This document shows positions 7,155 to 13,802 of a DNA stretch of 13,802 nucleotides, in pieces. Both the position numbers and the translations under genes were made by a program. The DNA is from Bacteriovoracaceae bacterium (GTDB lineage Bacteria > Bdellovibrionota > Bacteriovoracia > Bacteriovoracales > Bacteriovoracaceae). The notes under the pieces were generated by a model. It was not told the DNA's origin. It made no database searches and saw only the letters and a list, made by a program, of their open reading frames with translations. Where the stretch lies: NCBI GenBank assembly GCA_023151145.1, contig JAKLJM010000020.1, forward strand, positions 1 through 13,802, read 5' to 3'. Every line of letters starts with the position of its first letter. Positions within the stretch are counted from its first letter, which is position 1.

Positions 7155-7975
7155 TTTAACAAAAAACTAAGCATTAATAATGAAAACTGAACAACAGCTA
7201 AAGTCGCCCCAGATGGTAGAGAGAAGTAATTTGCTAAGATTAGGCCCAATGGTGCAGTGATGAGTGCAAATAGGATGGAATAAATAAAAGTTTGTTTGAT
7301 TGATCTGGCAAAATTTAAGGCAAAAAAACCGGGTGTCAGTAACATGGTTTCAATCAAAATTGTTCCGGCCAGTTTTACACTGGTAACAATGACTAGGGTC
7401 ATTAATAAATAAAAAAAGAGTTGATACTTTTTAAGTTTATATCTTCTGGCTTCAGCACCGATGGGATCAATGGTGACAAATAGCCAGTGTTTTAATGGAA
7501 TTAAAATAGTCGTAAAGGTAAAAAGAAATATCCCTAAACTAATCCAGAGATCGTTAAGATTTAAGAGTAAAATATTTCCAAATAAAAAATTGATCAAATT
7601 GTTTTTCTGATGAGAGCCTAAGGAATAAATCAATATACCAAGGGCCATGGTAGAAGTGTAAAAAATCCCCAGTTTAGAATCATCGGGAGTCTTATCTGTT
7701 TTTGAGATGGCCAAAAAAGATGTGAGAAGAGTGGTGATCATTACGGTTATAAAAAGAACTAAAAAATCATTTTCAGCTTGTGTGATAGAAAGAGCAATGG
7801 CCAACCCCAGTAGGGTTGAGTGAGATATAGCTGCGCCAATAAATGAGTTTTTTCTGGCAATAATAAGGGGAGAAATAAGGGCGCAAGTAAGGGCCAGAAG
7901 TAGGGTTGCAATAAATGCATAGAGGAGAAACTCGTATTGAAAAAAATCCTGAATTGAAAGTAAAAAATTTTCCAT
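7127..7975 (-). CDS. znuB: Zinc/manganese ABC transporter permease
   Basis: 282 residues, strongly hydrophobic throughout, with about eight or nine predicted membrane segments, matching the ABC-3 permease family. Family landmarks are FIGAAISHSTLLGLA (residues about 45-59), the ZnuB/MntB-type segment with its conserved SHS, and VKLAGTILIETMLLTPGFFA, equivalent to the helix 'VK.xGxLLxxALLxxPA' near the C-terminus. It forms the inner-membrane channel through which metal delivered by the ZnuA-like protein enters the cytoplasm. The start lies 10 bases after the znuC stop, without a good ribosome binding site (only AAAG), suggesting translational coupling to znuC. Zinc is favoured over manganese because of the His-rich ATPase, but sequence alone cannot decide. 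Confidence 0.92.
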   Translation of the reverse strand: MENFLLSIQDFFQYEFLLYAFIATLLLALTCALISPLIIARKNSFIGAAISHSTLLGLAIALSITQAENDFLVLFITVMITTLLTSFLAISKTDKTPDDSKLGIFYTSTMALGILIYSLGSHQKNNLINFLFGNILLLNLNDLWISLGIFLFTFTTILIPLKHWLFVTIDPIGAEARRYKLKKYQLFFYLLMTLVIVTSVKLAGTILIETMLLTPGFFALNFARSIKQTFIYSILFALITAPLGLILANYFSLPSGATLAVVQFSLLMLSFLLKFLSQKIRV

Positions 7976-7985
7976 GATTTATTCT

Positions 7986-8789
7986 TTATTTTTTAAACAA
8001 GTATTTATGTTTTTTAGGGTTAACGGCTTTTGGGTCATGACTATGGTCATGGTCATGTTGGCAAAAAATATGATCGTGGTGATTATGCTTTCCACCTTCG
8101 TGTAGTTTTAGATGCTCAAACTCACAATGATAGATATCTTCTAAAATATTCTTAGTTAACAATTCACTGTGATCGTGCCAGTGATATGTTTTATTGAGAC
8201 ATAATATCTTATCGCAAAACCTAACGACCTCATTAATGTTATGATCAATGATGATAATGGCGGTGTTTTGTTTTTCTTTTAATTCTTTTAAAATTTTTAA
8301 AAGTTGATCAATGCCCTGACCATCAAGACCTTTAGTTGGTTCATCTAGGAGGAGAATTTTAGGACTTTCAAGAATGGATCTTGCAATCAATACTCTTTGA
8401 CGTTCGCCTCCCGATAATTCTTGAAGTAATGAATCTTTTTTGTGAGCAACCCCAGAAAGATTCAATGCGTGGTTTATTTCATCTGAGGTAAGTTTTTTAT
8501 TCAGTAGAGAGATTGTTAAAAATTCCGTGACTTTGAGAGGGAAAATAGTATTGAGCTCATTGCTTTGAGGAATGTAGCTGAGATCTTTATTAACATTGAA
8601 AAAACTATCGAAAAAAATATCACCACTACTAGGTTTCAAGAGTCCGGCAATAATTTTCATTAAGGTAGATTTGCCGCCACCATTAGGGCCAAGTATCCCT
8701 AAAGTGTCTCTTGCCATCACATCAAAAGAAATGTTTTGCAAAATAGGTTTTTCACCATAGTGAAAGGAAATATTTTTTAAATGTAACAT
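7986..8789 (-). CDS. znuC: Zinc ABC transporter ATPase with His-rich C-terminal tail
   Basis: 267 residues. Walker A GPNGGGKST (34-42), signature LSGGERQR (125-132), Walker B ILLLDEP (145-151), and switch His183 in IIIIDHN are all intact, so it should power metal import through ZnuB. After the ATPase core the tail from 221 to 251 holds eleven histidines and two cysteines (C222, C243) in 31 residues, including NHHDH and QHDHDHSHD. Some ZnuC proteins carry short His-containing tails, but this one is long and dense enough to bind several zinc ions, perhaps sensing or buffering cytoplasmic zinc. The start has AAGGAAG ten bases upstream. Order is znuA, 30-base gap, znuC, 10-base gap, znuB. Confidence 0.94.
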   Translation of the reverse strand: MLHLKNISFHYGEKPILQNISFDVMARDTLGILGPNGGGKSTLMKIIAGLLKPSSGDIFFDSFFNVNKDLSYIPQSNELNTIFPLKVTEFLTISLLNKKLTSDEINHALNLSGVAHKKDSLLQELSGGERQRVLIARSILESPKILLLDEPTKGLDGQGIDQLLKILKELKEKQNTAIIIIDHNINEVVRFCDKILCLNKTYHWHDHSELLTKNILEDIYHCEFEHLKLHEGGKHNHHDHIFCQHDHDHSHDPKAVNPKKHKYLFKK

Positions 8790-8819
8790 CTGCTAGAAAC
8801 TTCCTTTTAGGGACTCATT

Positions 8820-9659
8820 CTATTTAGTATTTTGTAATTGTTGTAAAAGATTTTCAAGAACAAAGGTGATTTTTTGTTGAGGACTTCCCATCGTATCAAC
8901 TTTTAAAACGCGATCTTTGTTTTGAATCTTATTTCTTACACTGCTTGGAATATCAAATCCTGTTTCTAAAATCCAAGTAAGTTTTTTATCTTTAGTTTGG
9001 TTATAAAGTTTCTTAATGGCCGAGGGAGATATTTCTTCGTGATGGCCAGAGCCCTTAAGGCTTATGATGTCTGCTCCGAGTGACTTAAAGAGTGGTTCAA
9101 GGGCATCGTGGGTGAGAACAATGGTCGTTTTATTTTTCTCAAAATATACTTTTAATTGTGTCTCTAGTTTTTGATATTCTTCCGTACACTTAAAAACTGA
9201 TTTAATGGACATTTGATTTTCTAATTGCTGAAGCATTTGACAAGCGATTTTCCCATAGAGCCAAAAGTGAGAAAGAGCTTCTTCGCTTGCGCCCGGAAAT
9301 TGTTTTTTTAGTTCAGGACTTATCGTTAGGCCATAATTTTTAACCGCATTATTTAAGCTTCTTTGTTTAATAATCGTCTTCATCCAAGGATGAAGTGCTA
9401 AAGGGCCATGATAGAGTTCGTTTGCAGTAATTAATTTTTTTATATCACTAGGCTTTGGGTCAAAATGATGATGATCACCAGCGATGACTACCGCAGTTTG
9501 AATATTTTTGTGATGTGGAAGCTCACTTAGTAGATTACAAATTTGAGGATGAGCACATAACGAAAAATTTGCGACCAAATCAGTGGCCGAAACAAAAAAT
9601 GGGACAAATAAAAAAATAACGAAAGCCATGAGCTTTATAGAGGATAGGATAGATTTCAT
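8820..9659 (-). CDS. znuA: Periplasmic zinc/manganese-binding protein (ZnuA-like, cluster A-I)
   Basis: 279 residues with an N-terminal signal peptide of about 25 residues (hydrophobic core LMAFVIFLFVPFF, cleavage after VSA). Likely metal ligands follow the ZnuA/PsaA pattern: one of H63-H64-H65 in GDHHHFDPKPSD, H131 in SHFWL, H184 in LTHDAL and E232 in ILETGF. The long acidic/His-rich loop of E. coli ZnuA is missing; instead there is an HHH triplet in the first ligand motif and a separate GHHEE (205-209). Four mature cysteines (C35, C41, C140, C158) could form disulfides. The protein is shorter and more divergent than typical ZnuA, so its metal (Zn or Mn) is inferred from the partner genes. 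TAAGGAA precedes the ATG at a normal distance. Confidence 0.88.
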   Translation of the reverse strand: MKSILSSIKLMAFVIFLFVPFFVSATDLVANFSLCAHPQICNLLSELPHHKNIQTAVVIAGDHHHFDPKPSDIKKLITANELYHGPLALHPWMKTIIKQRSLNNAVKNYGLTISPELKKQFPGASEEALSHFWLYGKIACQMLQQLENQMSIKSVFKCTEEYQKLETQLKVYFEKNKTTIVLTHDALEPLFKSLGADIISLKGSGHHEEISPSAIKKLYNQTKDKKLTWILETGFDIPSSVRNKIQNKDRVLKVDTMGSPQQKITFVLENLLQQLQNTK

Positions 9660-9692
9660 AGTTGGGTTCCTTAGGAATTAATCAAACTAGCA

Positions 9693-9706
9693 ATGAATGG
9701 ATTCAT
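9693..9706. promoter_or_regulatory. Palindrome ATGAAT-GG-ATTCAT over znuA -10 region
   Basis: A perfect inverted repeat of two 6-base arms separated by GG, overlapping the proposed -10 box and transcription start of the znu operon. Its position suits a repressor site, but a 12-base match can occur by chance in AT-rich DNA. Confidence 0.3.
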
Positions 9707-9730
9707 AGCGTAACTTTGAAATAAATGCAA
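9702..9730 (-). promoter_or_regulatory. Candidate znuACB promoter
   Basis: The minus strand reads TTGCAT (9730-9725), a 17-base spacer, then TATGAA (9707-9702). A start point near 9695 would give a leader of about 36 bases before the znuA ATG. The -35 box is the last of three phased TTGCA elements, so a factor bound there would block the promoter. Confidence 0.45.
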
Positions 9731-9751
9731 GCGATTTGCAATTATTTGCAA
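9725..9751. promoter_or_regulatory. Three phased TTGCA(A)/TGCAA elements, candidate metal-regulator operator
   Basis: On the plus strand ATGCAA (9725-9730), TTGCAA (9736-9741) and TTGCAA (9746-9751) repeat at steps of 11 and 10 bases, about one helical turn. TTGCAA is itself palindromic. Pairs form inverted repeats: TGCAA-N5-TTGCA (9726-9740) and TTGCAA-N4-TTGCAA (9736-9751). The set covers the znuA -35 and also the last codons of the gene upstream. Being in front of a zinc-uptake operon suggests a Zur-like regulator, but the motif does not match the well-known Zur boxes of E. coli or Bacillus. Confidence 0.4.
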
Positions 9752-12700
9752 TAAATATGGTGATTCCACTTAAAACCTTGGTCATAGGCGCTTTTTCCGA
9801 CGGTATCATCTTCTGATTCAAAGTCTACGTCAGAATCAACGATTGAGAGCGGAAATTTTTCTTCCGGGGCATATCCACCGGCAAATGGTTCAGGGGGGAA
9901 GTAACCAAAAGCTCCACCCTTAACTAATTCGCCATCACAAAAAGCGTTTCCGATTGCGATGAGTTTATTATAAGAAGTTGCTCTAAGTTTAATTTCACCA
10001 GTCTGTGCAATAAAGTCTACTTCTTCAGCAGTTCCTTCAGTTATTAGTCCACCCTCAGGTAAACTTGCGCCGATTCCTTCGCCAGAAACGAATTTATTGA
10101 AATAGACATTAAGATCTGTTCCTTTAGGAATCATACAAGTAAGTTTTCCGTTATCATCTTCTTTTGCGTAACCAGTACAACATTTATCTGCACTACCTGG
10201 AGTTTTACCAAGTGGAGTACAACACGCAAACTCATGCCCAGAGAAAATTTGCGGATGATCGACGTTATTTTGATAAGTAAATCTTTTAGCGTTATTACCA
10301 AAGCTGTCAGTCGGTGACGTTGGATCATAATAGGTGTCGGTATAGGCACCAGTATAGGCCGGGAATTTCGCATTAACGTGTGTTTTTGTTGTTAATGGAT
10401 CGGCATTACTCGTTTTAAAAATTCCCGGAACTAATTTATCAAAAGTTGTTCCAGACTGGCTGTTGTTACAATAAAGTGGTTCATAGGTAATTTGCGGAAT
10501 ACCTAAGAGTTCTAATTTTGCGAGTTTTGTTAAGTAATAATTTTGATTACCAGCATGGAGACGTTGATTTGTTTCTCCTTCGTGTGGCACAAAATCTAGA
10601 GCGTATCCAGCGTAATTAAAATGGTAGTATCCACCAGATTGAATACGATCGTCGTAATCTAAAGTTGAAACAACTAAGAGGATAGGGCGATTGGTGGCAT
10701 CTTCTCTAGCGATACACCAAACAGCATAGACGCCATCTGTGCGCGGAGATATACCATCGGCAAGCGGAGATCTCACGTTCCCGGCATCATGAGTGATTGC
10801 ACCATCAACACCACGATAGCCCACAGTCGTATAGTTATTCATGACAGCTTCAAGGCCTGGCACTGTAAATGTTCCAGCTTTTAGATAATTGTATGTCGCC
10901 TGACAGTCAGTGCGATTTAAAACTCTGGTCGTAATCGTATCACGATAACGAATATCAAATTCTTGATTGGCATTATCAGTGTAATTCACGATGAAATGAA
11001 TATTTTTAATAACTGAACTCACCGGATTTACTTCACCACCACCAAGAGGAGCCATGGCGTGAATGTTACGGTAGGGAACATAGGTCGGTAAATAGTTAGC
11101 AATGACAACATCACGGTAACCTGTCGAGTTCACCATGTATAAAAAGTTTTGACGAACTTCTTTATTCTCATTTGATTGAAAAGGAATAGGCATGTAAGGA
11201 GTTTCCGTACTTAAAAATTGTTCTAGTTCTCCGGCTTCATAGGCATCAGGAGATGGAGTGGTATTGATACGTACTAATCTCTCATTTGCTAGTGCGCCGA
11301 TAGAAGAATACCAAGGATCTTTTTCATGAATAGTTCTCGGCCCAAAACGATATGGAGGAGTAACATCGTATCCATCATCAAGATCAGCAAATGGTGCTTG
11401 TAAACATCCAAATGCACTCGCGCCTTCAGCTGTAGCTTCTGAAGTTGGAGAGAGGTTGTTTGTTGAAGCTGCCGCTCTTGGAGCGCGACAAAAATAATCA
11501 TATTCTCTGATATAAGACTGAAAATTAAAACCTTCCACCGTATAATGACTATTTGATGGATTCTGCAGTCCAGGGTCAGAAAGTTTTGATCTATAGTTTA
11601 AGCATTGAAAGTTTTCGGCCGGAAGCTTTAAGCGATTATTTACTTTCCAGTCATGAGTTCCATCAGAAAATTTTCTGACCCAACCACCACCACAGCATGT
11701 GGCAGAACCCGTCTCGTTAATGACTTTCCATTGGTCAGCATTTGGATAAGTTGTACTCGTCACAGCTGGAACCGTCGTAGAAGAAGATAGGGCGGTTTTT
11801 GAAACAGCGTATCTAGAATATCGATAATTTGTTTTAGGATTGGCATAGGACATAAGCGCAGTATCTAAGGAATAATTCTCTGAACCAAGATCTGGAACGA
11901 TAACACCTTTTGTTACTGATTTATCACTTGAAAACATCGTAAAGTCTTTACCAATTTCTCGGCAACATCTGTTTTCTTTAATGTCATAATCTAAGTAATT
12001 TTCTGCACCAATTGTTGGAAGTGGATTGCCTTGCCCACAAACTAAAGATTCTTCCCAGTATTTGTATTCTGCTTTGGTATTTCCAAAAAACTTTAGGCCA
12101 AGAGATGTCAAGAGATCGGCATGAAGTTTATTCGGAGAACAATCTAAATCAGTATGACAAACTGAACCAGCTCTTCTAAAACATGCATCAGCTGCAAATC
12201 CCGGAGTGATAACTGATTTACTTACTGATAAGGAAGCAAATTCAATTGATTTAAAGTCGCTATCTCCACTCACGCTATCTCTAGATTCGCTACCACATGC
12301 ATTTTGATTTAATATATTATTTAATTGATTACTGAGATCAGTTCCATTGGTTGTTAACACATAATTCATGTCATCTCCAAAGAGTGGACATGCGTAGAAG
12401 CGAGCCTTATTAAGTGCTTCTGTGGTTTGGGCCGTGGAGTTACAAGTTCCGATTTGAGAAATAAAATCTGTTCTTCTTTGAGTATCGGTATTTTGATGGT
12501 TATAAAGTGTATGTCCAGTAATAGCTTTACCTGGCATACATAATCCAAAGTCCGTAGCGTTAATTGAAGTTAAACCATTGGCTTGTATATTATTGATGGC
12601 CGTCTGCGGTAGTGCTTTCGTTGATGTCACATAATCTTTTGGTCGTCCAAGCACATTAGCATCTTTACCATAGAGCACTTGATCAAGTTCATTTGGAGAT

Positions 12701-13802
12701 CTAATAACTTCTTCGTTAAATCTATTTGAGTTTAGAGAAACGCAAGTAAAATTTGGTGCACATGTAAACATACTCTTCACAGCAACGTTAGTGATAGAGC
12801 TAAAATCTCTGCGACAAAGAGCACCCATCCCACGATACACGCAACGTTTAGCAACGTTAGTGGGTTGATTCGCAGACAAAATATCTGCTAAATAAGTTTC
12901 TTTTTCTGAGTTTCCAATTTCTTCAGCATCGGCATTAAAGTTTGGCCATTTTGTTTTTACCTGACTGACATCAGAACAAGTATATTCCCATCCCAGTTGA
13001 GTTACGCAATCAGAGTCAGTATTACACTGATGGAAACGTTGGCATGATGCTGCTGAATTTTGTTGTGGATCATTAAATGCTAATTCTGGATCATAGTCAT
13101 AAGAAGGAGCAGTGTTACCACCAAGGTCTGGAATGATATTGACGACAGTATCTGTGGCATCAGCTAGATCAAAGAAGCTTCCGTTCATCGCTAAAAATAA
13201 TTTATTACTTGTGGCGGTTAATCTTCTTCCAGTTCCAATGGCAAACCATTGAACCCCATCAAAAGATCCGATGAGTGCGCCTTTATTAAATCCGTACCAA
13301 TCTCTTTGGTATCCATTAATATAAAATGCCGCTTGAGTTTTAAGGCGCTCTTGTCTTTGAATTGTTGGATCAGTCGTCGTTGAATTTGGAGTGGCTTTTT
13401 TAACGTGCGAAAATGGAATCATCGTAACTGGTAACCAGCAAGCTCGTCCAAAAATTGTATCTTCATAGTTACCAAGAGTACTATTGGCGCCAAATTCATC
13501 TCTTTTTGTTGTGTAACCCTTGGCTGTTAAACCAATACCTTTTTGTGTTGATGGATAAGCGGTAAAGGATTCGTACCATGAGTCCTTGGCACAACGAGTA
13601 CATGGTGTGAAATATCCACTGGTAGCTGACAGAATATAGGTTCTTCCTAACTCAACCGTTACAGATTTGGCTGGGTGAGTTCTCGTGAGATCAACATTCA
13701 TTGAGCCTAATAATGAATTCACATTATAAGAACCTGATATCGGGCCTGTTTTAGTAAATTCGTCGATATAACTAAAACTATCACCTTCTTGAGTATAGAC
13801 AA
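9742..13802 (-). CDS. Giant cysteine-rich secreted/surface protein, 5' end beyond window
   Basis: At least 1352 residues. The frame stays open from 13802, so the GTG at 13722 is internal and the true start and signal peptide lie outside the window. The visible part has 36 cysteines, including four CC pairs, with few Lys-rich or hydrophobic stretches, which suggests a disulfide-bonded extracytoplasmic protein. Around 13670-13115 the pattern V-x-V-E-L-G...LSATSG, then WYGFNKGALIGS, WFAIGTG and NKLFLAMNGSFFD...VVNI resembles the PA-IL/LecA-like carbohydrate-binding fold, interrupted by a CTRC loop. Cys modules follow at 13044-13006 (C-N-T-D-S-D-C) and 12183-12139 (C-H-T-D-L-D-C). Later segments (12000-10400) match nothing I recognise. 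CC motifs recur near 11965, 11695, 10220 and 10180. No membrane anchor is visible at the C-terminus, which ends in IYCK. A prey- or surface-binding role is only a guess. Confidence 0.85.
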   Translation of the reverse strand, partial: VYTQEGDSFSYIDEFTKTGPISGSYNVNSLLGSMNVDLTRTHPAKSVTVELGRTYILSATSGYFTPCTRCAKDSWYESFTAYPSTQKGIGLTAKGYTTKRDEFGANSTLGNYEDTIFGRACWLPVTMIPFSHVKKATPNSTTTDPTIQRQERLKTQAAFYINGYQRDWYGFNKGALIGSFDGVQWFAIGTGRRLTATSNKLFLAMNGSFFDLADATDTVVNIIPDLGGNTAPSYDYDPELAFNDPQQNSAASCQRFHQCNTDSDCVTQLGWEYTCSDVSQVKTKWPNFNADAEEIGNSEKETYLADILSANQPTNVAKRCVYRGMGALCRRDFSSITNVAVKSMFTCAPNFTCVSLNSNRFNEEVIRSPNELDQVLYGKDANVLGRPKDYVTSTKALPQTAINNIQANGLTSINATDFGLCMPGKAITGHTLYNHQNTDTQRRTDFISQIGTCNSTAQTTEALNKARFYACPLFGDDMNYVLTTNGTDLSNQLNNILNQNACGSESRDSVSGDSDFKSIEFASLSVSKSVITPGFAADACFRRAGSVCHTDLDCSPNKLHADLLTSLGLKFFGNTKAEYKYWEESLVCGQGNPLPTIGAENYLDYDIKENRCCREIGKDFTMFSSDKSVTKGVIVPDLGSENYSLDTALMSYANPKTNYRYSRYAVSKTALSSSTTVPAVTSTTYPNADQWKVINETGSATCCGGGWVRKFSDGTHDWKVNNRLKLPAENFQCLNYRSKLSDPGLQNPSNSHYTVEGFNFQSYIREYDYFCRAPRAAASTNNLSPTSEATAEGASAFGCLQAPFADLDDGYDVTPPYRFGPRTIHEKDPWYSSIGALANERLVRINTTPSPDAYEAGELEQFLSTETPYMPIPFQSNENKEVRQNFLYMVNSTGYRDVVIANYLPTYVPYRNIHAMAPLGGGEVNPVSSVIKNIHFIVNYTDNANQEFDIRYRDTITTRVLNRTDCQATYNYLKAGTFTVPGLEAVMNNYTTVGYRGVDGAITHDAGNVRSPLADGISPRTDGVYAVWCIAREDATNRPILLVVSTLDYDDRIQSGGYYHFNYAGYALDFVPHEGETNQRLHAGNQNYYLTKLAKLELLGIPQITYEPLYCNNSQSGTTFDKLVPGIFKTSNADPLTTKTHVNAKFPAYTGAYTDTYYDPTSPTDSFGNNAKRFTYQNNVDHPQIFSGHEFACCTPLGKTPGSADKCCTGYAKEDDNGKLTCMIPKGTDLNVYFNKFVSGEGIGASLPEGGLITEGTAEEVDFIAQTGEIKLRATSYNKLIAIGNAFCDGELVKGGAFGYFPPEPFAGGYAPEEKFPLSIVDSDVDFESEDDTVGKSAYDQGFKWNHHIYCK

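Noticed and set aside
8040..8110. CAT/ATG-rich repeat-like stretch as a DNA repeat
   Set aside because: The repetition comes from runs of His and Asp codons in the znuC tail, not from an independent DNA repeat.
9668..9678. TTCCTTAGGAA palindrome around the znuA ribosome binding site
   Set aside because: The arms meet with almost no loop and the AGGAA half is explained by the ribosome binding site; likely chance.
13720..13722. GTG as the start codon of the giant protein
   Set aside because: The frame continues without a stop for the 80 bases up to the right edge, and there is no ribosome binding site or signal peptide at the GTG, so the gene is treated as cut by the window.

Overview
The window is AT-rich bacterial chromosome in which all ten recognisable protein genes lie on the minus strand. 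A lipoprotein signal peptide, secreted cysteine-rich proteins and a periplasmic-binding-protein transporter point to a Gram-negative host. My best guess is a Bdellovibrionota-type bacterium (Bacteriovorax/Halobacteriovorax-like). This rests on overall gene style, low GC and the speA-speY pairing, not on a marker gene, so it is only moderate confidence. I see no rRNA, tRNA, CRISPR array, insertion sequence or phage gene.

In transcription order (right to left): (1) 13802-9742 is the 3' part of a very large cysteine-rich, probably secreted protein that runs off the right edge. It has a possible PA-IL/LecA-like lectin fold near the visible N-terminal end and repeated C-x-x-D-x-D-C motifs. (2) 9741-7127 is a znuA-znuC-znuB zinc (or manganese) uptake operon. 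It is preceded by a plausible promoter embedded in phased TTGCAA elements, and its ATPase has a strikingly His-rich tail. (3) 7093-6584 is a hotdog acyl-CoA thioesterase, perhaps co-transcribed with znu or using its own TATAAT box. (4) 6538-3460 holds an ABC1/UbiB-family atypical kinase, an unrecognised secreted protein with six cysteines, and an endonuclease/exonuclease/phosphatase-fold enzyme that overlaps the previous gene by 10 bases. (5) 3384-474 is a polyamine pair: biosynthetic arginine decarboxylase (speA) and a bacterial deoxyhypusine-synthase homologue (speY-like), expected to lead to homospermidine through agmatine and putrescine. (6) 402-1 is the start of a lipoprotein gene that runs off the left edge.

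The most unusual signal is structural. Two genes, the UbiB-like kinase and the left-edge lipoprotein, are each preceded by a perfect 10-11 bp hairpin. In both, the 3' arm contains the Shine-Dalgarno sequence and ends exactly five bases before the ATG. Each hairpin also sits where the terminator of the preceding gene would be. This suggests that termination and translation initiation of the next gene are merged in one RNA element. The second notable region is the znuA upstream region, a candidate non-canonical zinc-responsive operator.
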